DNA from: Mycobacterium neglectum
Lineage (GTDB): Bacteria > Actinomycetota > Actinomycetes > Mycobacteriales > Mycobacteriaceae
Assembly: GCF_002591975.1 (NCBI RefSeq)
Contig: NZ_NVQE01000002.1
Span: 186,001-250,000 of the forward strand
Length of the DNA stretch: 64,000 nucleotides
Direction: 5' to 3'
Made by a program: the position numbers and the translations under genes. Shown here in pieces: positions 46,190-57,578 of the stretch. The stretch's first letter is position 1. Each line of letters begins with the position of its first letter. The notes under the pieces are model-generated. The model was not told where the DNA came from, searched no databases, and saw only the letters and a program-made list of their open reading frames with translations.

Positions 46190-47890
46190 TCACAGGTCCA
46201 ACACGACACCCTGACGCGGCTGGGCCGAACAGATCAGCACGGACCCCTCCGCGGGCAGTTCGAGGGGCGGCTGCCGATAGGTGACGGTCCCGTCCACCAA
46301 CGGCGTCACGCAAATATGACACACGCCGCTGCGGCAGGAGAACCGTGTCGGAACATCGCAGGCCTCGGCGAGTTCGAGAATGCTGTCGTAGTCCTCCGAC
46401 CAGTCGACGGTGATCCCACTGCGCGCGAAAGACACTGCCGGCCCTGCGCCCGGCGGCCCGTCGGGCAGATGTGGTGCCCGGTGCGGCGCGGCCGTGATGC
46501 CAGGGTTGATCGGCGGCAGCGCGCCGAAGAGTTCGGAATGTATCCGTGACTCCTCGATCCCCGCCCCCGCCAGCGCGCTGCGCATCTCGGCCATGAACGG
46601 TTGGGGCCCGCACAGATACGCGATCGCCGTGTGTGGCAATCCGAGCGCACCAATCGCCGCCGCGTCGGGTCGGCCGGACTCCGCGGTGAAGAACACGCGC
46701 TGGCGCGCATTGGCCAGCGAGTCGATCAGCTCGCTGACCTCTGGGCCGAAGGCGAGGCTCTTCGCGTCACGCGTGATGTGCAGCCACCAGACTTCCCGCT
46801 CGCTGTGCTGCGCGCCGAGAGCGTGCAGCATCGCCAGAACCGGGGTGACCCCGATACCCGCCGAAACGAGAACGACCGGATCGGCGTCGTCTTCGAGATA
46901 GAAGTCGCCGCGTGGCGCGGCCGCCGCCACGACGGTCCCGGCACGGACGTTGGCATGGATCCACCCGCTCACGCGACCGTGTTCTTCGCGCTTGACGCTG
47001 ATCCGATACCGCGCGCCTGAGCTCGACAGCGAATAGCTGCGCAGTGCCGGGAGTTCGCCGTCGGGAACCCGCAGCGTCAGGAACTGGCCCGGCCGCGCAG
47101 CAGGCAACATCGCGCCGTCGGAGGCCTCCAGTTCGATGGACATGACGGCCGGGCTTTCGCGGCGGGTTTGCGCGACGCGCAGTGTGCGGAATCCGTGCCA
47201 CCCCGGTTCGACGCCGACGGGCGGGGGCGATGTGGCAGCAGGGTTGTCCTGGACGGCAAGCAATTCGGCGAAGGACTGCTGCCAGCCCGGGCTCAGCGCA
47301 GGCACGTCGACCGCCTTGCGGAGCATGCCGACATCTCGGTCCGGGAGATACAGCAGCGCATCGATATCGGCGACGCTCAGTTCGTGACGACCCCGTCGCG
47401 TCCGCACGATCTCGTCGCCCGCCACGACACGGCCTTCGGTGATGACGCGAAAGTAAAACCCTGGGCGGTGATGGGCGACGAGGAGATTGGGCATCTCGGG
47501 CTCGCCGAGTCGCATACCGACCCGAAAGCACGTCACCCGCGGTTGGGTGACCTCGAACTCGGCCTCCCCGATCCGGTACCGGTCGCCGATGCACACCTCG
47601 TCATCGCCGAGACCGGTGATGGTGAAGTTCTCGCCGAACATGCCGGGCCGCAGGTCGTCGCGCCCGAAGTGGCGCTGCCAATGGTCGTAGGACTCCGTTT
47701 GGTACACCATGACCGCGCGTTGCTCACCGCCGTGACCGCCGAGGTCGCCCTGTCCATCACCGTCGATGTTCAGTCGCCGCACCATGACCGGGCCACGCAC
47801 CGGTTCCTTGTATATGCCGGTGTGAACGGTCTTACCCCGCCACGCCACGTCCGCGGGTTTCCCGACGTTGACGGACACCAGAACACTCAC
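46190..47890 (-). CDS. MOSC - flavin reductase - 2Fe-2S ferredoxin fusion
   Basis: 566 residues in three parts: an N-terminal MOSC domain (about 1-165, with GDGQGDLGGHGGEQRAVMVY and the Cys in TQPRVTCFRVG) and its three-helix extension (to about 220); an FNR-type FAD and NAD(P) module (about 235-460, RSYSLSSS, GIGVTPVLAML, CGPQPF); and a plant-type 2Fe-2S domain at the end (CRSGVCHIC ... C). MOSC domains bind molybdenum cofactor-related sulfur or use Mo cofactor (YiiM detoxifies N-hydroxylated bases); the fusion supplies its own electron transfer chain. GTG 47890 overlaps the CGNR regulator (GTGA). Confidence 0.9.
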   Translation of the reverse strand: MSVLVSVNVGKPADVAWRGKTVHTGIYKEPVRGPVMVRRLNIDGDGQGDLGGHGGEQRAVMVYQTESYDHWQRHFGRDDLRPGMFGENFTITGLGDDEVCIGDRYRIGEAEFEVTQPRVTCFRVGMRLGEPEMPNLLVAHHRPGFYFRVITEGRVVAGDEIVRTRRGRHELSVADIDALLYLPDRDVGMLRKAVDVPALSPGWQQSFAELLAVQDNPAATSPPPVGVEPGWHGFRTLRVAQTRRESPAVMSIELEASDGAMLPAARPGQFLTLRVPDGELPALRSYSLSSSGARYRISVKREEHGRVSGWIHANVRAGTVVAAAAPRGDFYLEDDADPVVLVSAGIGVTPVLAMLHALGAQHSEREVWWLHITRDAKSLAFGPEVSELIDSLANARQRVFFTAESGRPDAAAIGALGLPHTAIAYLCGPQPFMAEMRSALAGAGIEESRIHSELFGALPPINPGITAAPHRAPHLPDGPPGAGPAVSFARSGITVDWSEDYDSILELAEACDVPTRFSCRSGVCHICVTPLVDGTVTYRQPPLELPAEGSVLICSAQPRQGVVLDL

Positions 47891-48411
47891 AGCTCACCTC
47901 CCGTGCGGGCCCGGCGGTAGTGCCTTCTGGCCTTCATCCGGTTGCCACAGATGGCCATCGAACACCATCTCGCGGTGTTCGGCTTGCTGCGATCGATGAG
48001 GAACAACCGGCAGTCGGAGTTCGCGCACGACCGCAACCGGCCGGGACTCGAAATTCGCAGCGCATCCCAGGCCAGGACCGCGCGCGCGGCGCCGCTGGCA
48101 CCACCGTCGACGTCCACCCGCCAGTCCAATCCGTCGGCTCCTGCGACGGGCCGCAGGCGGACGTCCTCGACGAACCGTTTGAGGGCCTTGGGTCCAGCCT
48201 CGCCACGCACCACTTTCTGCAGGACCGAGCGCGCTTCGAGTAGTGCGGCCTCCTCCGTCTTGGTGGTGGCGATTCCGTGGGCACGCATCCAGGTTTTCGC
48301 ATCCGCTGAATTGGCGAGGCCGTCGTGCACGATGCCGTCGATCACCGGCGTTGTGTTCAGTAAGTCGAGCAGAAAGGCCTCGTCGGAAGGTTCAACCGCC
48401 ACCAGGTCCAT
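47887..48411 (-). CDS. CGNR zinc-finger (ABATE-type) transcriptional regulator
   Basis: 174 residues. The C-terminal CGNR zinc finger is complete: CANSDC ... WCSMAICGNRMKARRHYRR. The N-terminal ABATE-like domain contains LLDLLNTTPVIDG. These proteins are thought to bind DNA and sense small molecules. ATG 48411 has GGAGG six bases upstream; the longer frame is rejected. It is the first gene of a two-gene operon with the MOSC fusion and diverges from the alpha/beta hydrolase operon with 85 bases between starts. Confidence 0.9.
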   Translation of the reverse strand: MDLVAVEPSDEAFLLDLLNTTPVIDGIVHDGLANSADAKTWMRAHGIATTKTEEAALLEARSVLQKVVRGEAGPKALKRFVEDVRLRPVAGADGLDWRVDVDGGASGAARAVLAWDALRISSPGRLRSCANSDCRLFLIDRSKPNTARWCSMAICGNRMKARRHYRRARTGGEL

Positions 48412-48436
48412 ATCTAACCTCCAAATTGATATTGAC

Positions 48437-48465
48437 AGGTTACATGAGAAGGAGTTCACTGTCAC
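48437..48465 (-). promoter_or_regulatory. Promoter of the CGNR-MOSC operon
   Basis: On the minus strand GTGACA (48460-48465) and TAACCT (48437-48442) are separated by 17 bases, a good SigA arrangement; the start would lie about 20 bases before ATG 48411. TTGACA on the plus strand (48432-48437) overlaps this promoter, so the divergent promoters probably interfere. Confidence 0.5.
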
Positions 48466-48496
48466 TAACCGATAAACCCAATCAAAGGAGTTAGTC

Positions 48497-49366
48497 ATGG
48501 GAGTCCAGGTCCACCATCGCTACACCACCGTCAGCGGCCATCGGCTGTTCTACCGCGAAGCGGGTCCGCACGACGCACCGACGCTGGTGCTTCTGCACGG
48601 CTTTCCCACCAGCTCGTTCATGTTCCGCGATCTGATCCCCCGGTTGGCCGACCGCTATCACGTGATCGCGCCGGACCACCTCGGCTTCGGGCTGTCCGAC
48701 GCACCCACCGTCGCGCAATTCGACTACACCTTCGACGCGTTGGCCGATCTCACCGAAGGACTGCTCGACCAGCTGGGCCTGACCCGATACGCGATTTACG
48801 TCCAGGATTACGGCGCCCCCATCGGCTGGCGGCTGGCACTGCGGCGTCCGCAGGCGATCAGCGCGATCATCACGCAGAACGGCAATGGTTACGACGAGGG
48901 CTTCGTCGAGAGCTTCTGGACGACGGTATGGGACTACCAGCGCGAACAGACCCCCGACACCGAGGCAGGCGTTCGCGCCGCGCTGGATGTCGATGGAATC
49001 AGGTGGCAGTACGTGACCGGCGTCGGCGACGAATCGCTCGTGAGCCCGGACACTTGGACCCACGACGTGGCCCTGGTGAGCCGGCCCGGAAACGACCAGA
49101 TCCAGCTCAAGTTGTTCCGCGACTACGCGACCAACGCACCGTTGTACCCGGCGCTGCACGACTACCTGCGGACGAGCAGGGTACCGGTGCTCGCCGTGTG
49201 GGGTCACGGTGATCCGATCTTCGGGCCCGACGGTGCCCGCGCCTTCGAAAAGGACGCTCACGACGCAGAGATTCATCTGCTCGACGGCGGCCACTTCCTG
49301 CTGGAAACCGCCGCCGAGGAAGTCTCTGAGTTGATGCTCAGCTTCCTGCACCGAGTCAACGCGTAA
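48497..49366 (+). CDS. Alpha/beta hydrolase, haloalkane dehalogenase/epoxide hydrolase branch
   Basis: 289 residues. The oxyanion segment is HGFPTSSFMFRDLI (34-47), the nucleophile is probably Asp104 in VQDYGAPIG, and an acid Asp and His lie in VWGHGDPIFGP and DGGHFLLE near the end. Haloalkane dehalogenases use Asn in HGNPTSS and Trp after the nucleophile to hold halide; here they are Phe and Tyr, so dehalogenation is doubtful and an epoxide hydrolase-like reaction is more likely. AAAGGAG precedes ATG 48497. First gene of a four-gene operon. Confidence 0.9.
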   Translation: MGVQVHHRYTTVSGHRLFYREAGPHDAPTLVLLHGFPTSSFMFRDLIPRLADRYHVIAPDHLGFGLSDAPTVAQFDYTFDALADLTEGLLDQLGLTRYAIYVQDYGAPIGWRLALRRPQAISAIITQNGNGYDEGFVESFWTTVWDYQREQTPDTEAGVRAALDVDGIRWQYVTGVGDESLVSPDTWTHDVALVSRPGNDQIQLKLFRDYATNAPLYPALHDYLRTSRVPVLAVWGHGDPIFGPDGARAFEKDAHDAEIHLLDGGHFLLETAAEEVSELMLSFLHRVNA

Positions 49367-49389
49367 ATAGCAAGAGAAGGGACACGACA

Positions 49390-50268
49390 ATGGGATTGGC
49401 ATGGCAACAAGGCCCGCTGGCGGCGGGATCGATCGGCCGTTTCCTCACCGCGCAACCGATGCCCGAAAACCTGCTGTACGCCGAGCCGCTGCGCCGGCGG
49501 ATGCGGGTCCGCGTGGACGACGACTGGATCGCCGACAGCGAGAACGTGTTGGCGCTTCACGAACCGGGTCGCTACCCCGTCGCCTACTTTCCGCTCGACG
49601 ATGTCGTTGACGGAGTTCTGGTCGCCGAGGAGCGGGTCACAGGGCACGGCGATCTCGGCGACATGCAGTGGTACACCGTGGTCGTCGGCGAGCGCCGACT
49701 CCCCCACGCCGCGTGGCAGCATACGGCGCTGCCCGCCTATGCCACCGAGCTGACGCACCGCGTCGCATTCGCGTGGCGGGCGATGGACGGCTTCTACGAG
49801 GAGGACGACCGCATCGTCGGGCACGCAGCCGACCCGTACCATCGAGTCGACATCCGGAACACCTCACGCCACCTCGTCGTCCGCGACGGTGACCGGGTGA
49901 TCGCCGACACCCACCACCCGGTGGTGCTCTACGAATCCGGCTTTGCACCGCGCTGGTACGTCCCGCGCGAGGATATCGACGAATCACAACTCGAACATGT
50001 TGAGGGCCAGACGTTCTGCCCCTACAAGGGGCTGGCCGACTACTACACGATCGGCGACCACAAGCGGGCCGCGTGGTCGTATATCGACGCGTGGCAGGAG
50101 TCCGCCCGCGTCAGCAATCTGGTCTCCTTCGAACCCGACAAGATCGAGGTATGGCTCGACGACCGCCGCTTGCATCTCGAACCGGGACAATCAGTCGTCG
50201 CCCACGGTGTCGACCGCGGCCTCGACTCCGACGAGGTGCTGCGAAGCCGCGCACGGAGCGCAACGTGA
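49390..50268 (+). CDS. Tandem DUF427 domain protein
   Basis: 292 residues containing two DUF427 beta-barrels (about 25-125 and 155-275). The second holds the family hallmark ETFCPYKG-like segment, here QTFCPYKGLADYY, with VVLYESGFAPRWYVP before it. DUF427 proteins have no proven activity. AGAAGGG lies nine to ten bases before ATG 49390. Operonic with the hydrolase, with 23 bases between. Confidence 0.85.
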   Translation: MGLAWQQGPLAAGSIGRFLTAQPMPENLLYAEPLRRRMRVRVDDDWIADSENVLALHEPGRYPVAYFPLDDVVDGVLVAEERVTGHGDLGDMQWYTVVVGERRLPHAAWQHTALPAYATELTHRVAFAWRAMDGFYEEDDRIVGHAADPYHRVDIRNTSRHLVVRDGDRVIADTHHPVVLYESGFAPRWYVPREDIDESQLEHVEGQTFCPYKGLADYYTIGDHKRAAWSYIDAWQESARVSNLVSFEPDKIEVWLDDRRLHLEPGQSVVAHGVDRGLDSDEVLRSRARSAT

Positions 50269-50701
50269 AGGCCACACTGGAAGTCGTGATCCTGCCGGTC
50301 TCCGACGTCGACAAGGCGCTGGACTTCTATCGCGACAAACTCGGGTTCACCCTCGACGTCGACTACACGCCGACACCGGACTTTCGCGTCGCCCAGCTCA
50401 CTCCGCCGGGGTCGAGCACCTCGATTCAGTTCGGCCTGGGACTGACCGACGCACAACCCGGTTCGGTGCAGGGCCTCTACCTCGTCGTCGACGACATCGT
50501 CGCGGTGCGCGAGGAACTGGTCGACCACGGCGTCGGCGTGACCTCGATCCGGCACAAGAACGTCGACGACGGCCAGTGGCGCGTGGTCGTTTCCACTTGG
50601 GCGCGGATCCACGCAGGACCGATTACGCCAGCTTCGCCGACTTCAACGATCCGGACGGCAACACCTGGGTCCTTCAGGAGCGTGGCAACCGCAATGAATG
50701 A
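50265..50701 (+). pseudogene. VOC/glyoxalase-fold protein with internal frameshift
   Basis: The gene begins at GTG 50265 (GTGA overlap with the DUF427 gene) and codes a typical VOC half (VILPVSDVDKALDFYRDKLGF, TPPGSSTSIQFG, GLYLVVDDI) in one frame. After about 50575 homology continues only in another frame, ending DYASFADFNDPDGNTWVLQE at stop 50701. The break is around GTGGCGCGTGG (50577-50587) and equals a two-base CG insertion or a one-base loss. Without it the protein would be about 144 residues, the usual VOC size. Either a real inactivation or a sequencing error. The frame entered after the shift runs on into the HAD gene. Confidence 0.8.
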
Positions 50702-51371
50702 CCGTCCCGCGGTGCTGGTCTTCGATGTGAACGAGACCCTGATCGACATCACCTCACTCGAGCCCCTTTTCGAGACGGTGTTCGGCGACCGCAGCGTGCT
50801 ACGCGAGTGGTTCAACCAGCTCGTCATGTACTCGATGACGGCCACCCTTTCGGACAACTACGTCGACTTCTTCACGCTCGGACAAGCCGTTCTACGGATG
50901 ATCGGCGACACTCGCCACGTGCTGATCGCCGACGGCGATCTCGACGAACTCGCATACGGAATGCGCACCATGCCCGCTCACTCCGATGTCGCAGATGGGC
51001 TCGCGAAGCTGCGGGCGCACGGCTATCGGCTTGTCACCCTGACCAATTCACCGCCGAGGCCGGGTGCGCCGACGCCGTTGGAGAGCGCCGGCCTCGCCCA
51101 ATTCTTCGAAAAGCAGTTCAGTGTCGACACCTGGCGTGTTTTCAAGCCGTCGCCGCGGCTGTACACGGGCGTCGCCGAGCAGCTGGGGGTGGTGGCGACG
51201 GACTGCATGATGGTCGCCGCCCACGTCTGGGACACCATCGGTGCACAGTCGGCGGGTTTCCGCGGCGCGCTGATCACCCGCCCGGGCAACGCCGCGCTGC
51301 CCAGTGTCGAGTTGCCTCAACCGGATGTGGTCGTCGCAGACCTGGAGGAACTGGTCGAGCGGCTCGGCTAG
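50694..51371 (+). CDS. Haloacid dehalogenase type II (HAD superfamily)
   Basis: 225 residues. HAD motif I is FDVNETL (nucleophile Asp), motif II TNS, motif III KPSPRLY with the Lys, and motif IV AHVWDTIGA, the form typical of L-2-haloacid dehalogenases, with the cap between motifs I and II. It would hydrolyse L-2-haloacids to hydroxy acids through an Asp ester. ATG 50694 overlaps the VOC gene's end. Because the shifted VOC frame continues into this gene, a 432-residue fused reading frame exists, but the fusion is judged an artefact. Confidence 0.88.
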   Translation: MNDRPAVLVFDVNETLIDITSLEPLFETVFGDRSVLREWFNQLVMYSMTATLSDNYVDFFTLGQAVLRMIGDTRHVLIADGDLDELAYGMRTMPAHSDVADGLAKLRAHGYRLVTLTNSPPRPGAPTPLESAGLAQFFEKQFSVDTWRVFKPSPRLYTGVAEQLGVVATDCMMVAAHVWDTIGAQSAGFRGALITRPGNAALPSVELPQPDVVVADLEELVERLG

Positions 51372-51378
51372 CGCGGCT

Positions 51379-51703
51379 TCAGACCGTGAAGCCCAGTGCG
51401 CGGAGCTGTTCGCGGCCGTCCTCGGTGATCTTGTCCGGACCCCACGGCGGGTTCCACACCCAATTGATCTTGATCTCCTTGACCAGGCCGCTTCCGACCA
51501 ATGCGGTCCGCGACTGGTCTTCGATCACATCGGTCAACGGGCAGGCCGCCGACGTCAACGTCATGTCGATCAACGCGATGTCGCCCTGCTCCCCTTTTTC
51601 GATGCCGAAGCCGTAGACGAGACCAAGGTCGACGACGTTGATCCCGAGCTCGGGGTCGACGACGTCGCGCATCGCCTCTTCGAGATCGGCGAGCATCTCC
51701 TCG

Positions 51704-51726
<23 letters not shown>
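51379..51726 (-). CDS. sufT: SufT-like Fe-S assembly factor (MIP18/DUF59)
   Basis: 115 residues of the MIP18 family with DPELGINVVDLGLVY and the AACPLTD cysteine motif. Such proteins help mature specific Fe-S proteins such as aconitase. ATG 51726 has AGGAG seven bases upstream and overlaps the sufU end. Last gene of the suf operon, like Rv1466. Confidence 0.93.
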
Positions 51727-54183
<2,457 letters not shown>

Positions 54184-54187
<4 letters not shown>

Positions 54188-55362
54188 GAGGTGGCCGTCC
54201 TTGATTCCGTTATCTGTAGTTCGTGTTCGATGGCCTCGGTGAGGCGTTCTCGCACCGCGGGCACAGCGATCTTGCCAATCAGTTCGCCGAAGAAGCCCCG
54301 GACGACGAGTCGTCTGGCCTGGTCCTCGGGAATACCGCGCGCCTGCAGGTAGAACAGCTGCTCGTCGTCGAAACGTCCGGTGGCGCTGGCATGTCCGGCG
54401 CCGGCGATCTCGCCGGTCTCGATCTCGAGGTTGGGTACCGAGTCGGCGCGCGCGCCGTCGGTGAGCACCAGGTTGCGGTTGGTCTCGAAGGTGTCGGTGC
54501 CCGTCGCCGCGGCCCGGATCAGCACGTCGCCGATCCACACCGTATGCGCGTCTGGCTTGGCGGAGTCCGGATCACCTTGCAGCGCACCCTTGTACGTGAC
54601 GTGCGAGCGGCAGTTCGGCTGAGCGTGGTCGACCAGCAGGCGCGATTCGAAGTGCTGGCCGTCGTCGGCGAAGTACAGGCCGAGCAGCTCGGCGTCCCCG
54701 CCTGGCGCACAGAACTTCGTCCGCGCGGTGAGCCGCACCAGGTCACCGCCCAGGGTGACCGCCACGTGCCGCAGCACCGCATCCTTGCCCAGCGCGGCGT
54801 GATGGGTGCTGACGTGCACGGCGTCGTCGGCCCAGTCTGCGATCGAGACGACGGTCAGCCGCGCGGCGTCCGCGACGACGAATTCGACGTTGTCGGCGTA
54901 GGTTCCGCTGCCGCGATGATCGATGACGACAACGGCCTCGCCGAGCTCGCCCACCCGCACCTGCAGGTGGCCGTAGGCCGTCGCTCCCGCACCGGGCCCG
55001 GTGACACCGATTTCGATGGGCTCCTCGCAGACGACGCCCTTCGGGACGGTGACCAGGGTCGCGCTGTCGAACGACGAGAAAGCCTGGGCGGCAACTCGGT
55101 CCGCGGGCGTCCCGGCCTGTCCGAGGCGCTCGTCGCCGCGCCGCACCGTCTCGACGGTGACGCCTTCGCATACGGAGACCTCGATGACGGCAGTGCCGTT
55201 GGCGGAAGCGGAGCCGTCGTGCAGCCCGCGCAGGCGCTTCAGCGGGGTGAAGCGCCAGATTTCGTCGCGGCCACCGGGCACCTCGAAAGCGTCGACGTCG
55301 AACGACGTGAACAGCTCGCCTTTGTTGGCACCCTCGACCGCAGTGGTGAGGTTCTGAGTCAC
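54184..55362 (-). CDS. sufD: SufD scaffold subunit
   Basis: 392 residues of the SufBD beta-helix fold. The core repeats are seen in the middle, with HVSTHHAALGKDAVLRHVAV and the AGHASATGRFDDEQLFYLQARG C-terminal block, where the His corresponds to the SufD cluster ligand. It forms the SufBC2D complex. GTG 55362 shares one base with the sufB stop. Confidence 0.97.
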
Positions 55363-56789
55363 TAGCCGACCGCGCCTTCCATCTGCAGCTCGATCAGGCG
55401 GTTCAGCTCGAGCGCGTATTCCATCGGCAGTTCCTTGGCGATCGGCTCGACGAAGCCGCGCACCACCATGGCCATCGCCTCGTCCTCGGTCATGCCGCGG
55501 CTCATCAGGTAGAACAGCTGATCCTCGCTGACCTTGGACACGGTCGCCTCATGACCCATCGTGACGTCGTCCTCGCGGATGTCGACATACGGGTAGGTGT
55601 CACTGCGGCTGATCGTATCGACAAGCAGCGCATCGCATTTGACCGATGAGCGCGACCCATGTGCTCCTTTGTTGACCTGAACCAGGCCACGGTAGGACGC
55701 GCGACCACCGCCGCGTGCGACGGACTTCGACACGATGTTGCTCGACGTGTTCGGCGCCAGGTGGAGCATTTTGGCGCCGGTGTCCTGATGCTGACCCTCG
55801 CCCGCGAACGCCACCGACAGCACCTCGCCCTTGGCGTGCTCACCGGTCATCCACACGGCGGGGTACTTCATTGTGACCTTCGAGCCGATGTTGCCGTCGA
55901 CCCACTCCATCGTGGCGCCGGCTTCGGCCCGCGCCCGCTTGGTGACGAGGTTGTACACGTTGTTCGACCAGTTCTGGATGGTGGTGTATCGGCAACGGCC
56001 ACCGGGCTTCACGATGATCTCGACGACCGCCGAGTGCAACGAGTCGCTCTTGTAGATGGGCGCAGTACACCCCTCCACATAGTGCACGTAAGCGTCCTCG
56101 TCGACGATGATCAGGGTGCGCTCGAACTGACCCATGTTCTCGGTGTTGATCCGGAAATAGGCCTGCAGTGGGATGTCGACGTGGACGCCCTTGGGCACGT
56201 AGATGAACGAACCACCCGACCACACTGCGGTATTCAACGCGGAGAACTTGTTGTCACCGGCGGGGATCACTGTCCCGAAGTACTGCTTGAACAGTTCGGG
56301 ATGCTCACGCAGTCCCGAATCGGTGTCCAGGAAGATGACACCTTGGGCCTCCAGATCCTCGCGGATCGAGTGGTAGACGACCTCCGACTCGTACTGCGCG
56401 GCGACACCGGACACCAGGCGTTGCTTCTCCGCCTCGGGGATGCCGAGCCTGTCGTAGGTGTTCTTGATGTCGGCGGGCAGATCGTCCCACGTGGCGGCCT
56501 GCTTCTCGCTGGAGCGCACGAAGTACTTGATGTTGTCGAAGTGGATGCCCTCGAGGTTTGAGCCCCAGTTCGGCATCGGCTTCTTGTCGAAGGTGCGCAG
56601 CGCCCGCAGGCGGGTTTCCAGCATCCACTCCGGTTCGCTCTTCTTCGACGAGATGTCGCGCACCACAGCCTCGGACAGACCGCGCTGGGCGCTGGCGCCC
56701 GCTACGTCCGAATCCGCCCAGCCATAGCCGTAGCGACCCAGCGACTCAATGGTCTGCTCCTGGGTCAGGGCTTCGGGGGTGGTCGTCAT
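55362..56789 (-). CDS. sufB: SufB Fe-S scaffold subunit, intein-free
   Basis: 475 residues; main Fe-S assembly platform. Blocks include [21 protein letters not shown] near the C-terminus and [23 protein letters not shown] in the core. The extein is continuous; the M. tuberculosis homolog carries an intein. ATG 56789 has GGAG eight bases upstream and overlaps the sufR stop (ATGA). Confidence 0.98.
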   Translation of the reverse strand: MTTTPEALTQEQTIESLGRYGYGWADSDVAGASAQRGLSEAVVRDISSKKSEPEWMLETRLRALRTFDKKPMPNWGSNLEGIHFDNIKYFVRSSEKQAATWDDLPADIKNTYDRLGIPEAEKQRLVSGVAAQYESEVVYHSIREDLEAQGVIFLDTDSGLREHPELFKQYFGTVIPAGDNKFSALNTAVWSGGSFIYVPKGVHVDIPLQAYFRINTENMGQFERTLIIVDEDAYVHYVEGCTAPIYKSDSLHSAVVEIIVKPGGRCRYTTIQNWSNNVYNLVTKRARAEAGATMEWVDGNIGSKVTMKYPAVWMTGEHAKGEVLSVAFAGEGQHQDTGAKMLHLAPNTSSNIVSKSVARGGGRASYRGLVQVNKGAHGSRSSVKCDALLVDTISRSDTYPYVDIREDDVTMGHEATVSKVSEDQLFYLMSRGMTEDEAMAMVVRGFVEPIAKELPMEYALELNRLIELQMEGAVG

Positions 56790-57502
56790 GTCGACGCTCC
56801 TAGCTTGCTTGTTGTGGTGGCTTCGGCGGGGGCTGTATGCCGAAGGTTGTTCTCGGTGAGCGGCACGTGCGTCGTGCACGCGCAGTCACCGTTGACGATC
56901 GTGGCGAGCCTTTGTACGTGCGTACCCAGGATCTCGGCGAAAGCCTCTCGCTCGGTCTCGCACAATTCCGGGAACTCTTCGGCAACGTGCGATACCGGGC
57001 AGTGATGCTGGCAGAGCTCAATTCCGTGCAATGGTCCGCTCACTTCGGTGGCGGTGGCGGCGTACCCGGCGGTGGTCAGTGCGCCCGCCACGCGGTCGAC
57101 AACCGATTCAACGTCATCGGGCCCCTCGGTTACTCCCGAGAGGATGGTGTCGATGCGGCGGCGCGCGAATGTCCGTACGGCGTCGTCGCCGCCGATTTCC
57201 CGCAGCTGGCGCATCGCCGCGGCCGCCAGGTCGTCGTAGGCGTGGCCCATCTTGGCGCGTCCGGCGGAGCTGAGCCGGTACCGCTTGGCGGGCCGTCCGC
57301 GGCCGCTGTGCTGCCAGGCCGCCGCTGCGCTGGACTGCGCGTCGCCCGCATCCATGAGTGCGTCGAGGTGCCTGCGAATGCCTGCGGCCGAAATCCCCAG
57401 CTGCTCGCCGATCTCACCTGCGGTGATGGGTCCGGACTCCAGCAAAAGCTGGACGATCGCGCCACGCGTGTGGCGGTCACCGTTGTCCGGAACGAATTTC
57501 AC
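56786..57502 (-). CDS. sufR: SufR, Fe-S sensing repressor of the suf operon
   Basis: 238 residues. DeoR/ArsR-like winged helix ([22 protein letters not shown]) and a C-terminal part with cysteines in [15 protein letters not shown] and NGDCAC that can hold an Fe-S cluster, as in M. tuberculosis SufR (Rv1460). GTG 57502 sits inside a perfect inverted repeat, CACAA-N5-TTGTG, a likely autoregulatory site. The longer frame upstream is rejected. Confidence 0.94.
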   Translation of the reverse strand: MKFVPDNGDRHTRGAIVQLLLESGPITAGEIGEQLGISAAGIRRHLDALMDAGDAQSSAAAAWQHSGRGRPAKRYRLSSAGRAKMGHAYDDLAAAAMRQLREIGGDDAVRTFARRRIDTILSGVTEGPDDVESVVDRVAGALTTAGYAATATEVSGPLHGIELCQHHCPVSHVAEEFPELCETEREAFAEILGTHVQRLATIVNGDCACTTHVPLTENNLRHTAPAEATTTSKLGAST

Positions 57503-57514
57503 AACACCATTGTG
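57500..57514. promoter_or_regulatory. Inverted repeat overlapping sufR start, candidate SufR operator
   Basis: CACAA-CACCA-TTGTG, perfect five-base arms with five-base spacer, overlapping the sufR start codon. Next to it TCGGAATTCCGA (57515-57526) is a perfect 12-base palindrome, which may also be a binding element. Assignment to SufR is inference. Confidence 0.5.
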
Positions 57515-57578
57515 TCGGAATTCCGAAACCGGGTCTAGCAAGGGCACCCTTACGTGAGCGCCGTCATACGATCGCCCT

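Noticed and set aside
48420..48496. Simple inverted repeat made of TGACAGGTTA and TGTCACTAACC
   Set aside because: The half-sites are not in mirrored order (TGACA-GGTTA against GGTTA-G-TGACA), so it does not form one clean palindrome; noted only as a promoter region.
48497..49366. Haloalkane dehalogenase call for the alpha/beta hydrolase
   Set aside because: Halide-binding Asn and Trp of that family are replaced by Phe and Tyr, so only the wider branch is claimed.
50073..51371. Single 432-residue protein joining DUF427 end, VOC and HAD
   Set aside because: The VOC part changes frame in the middle and the HAD has its own ATG overlapping the VOC stop; the join is best explained by the frameshift.
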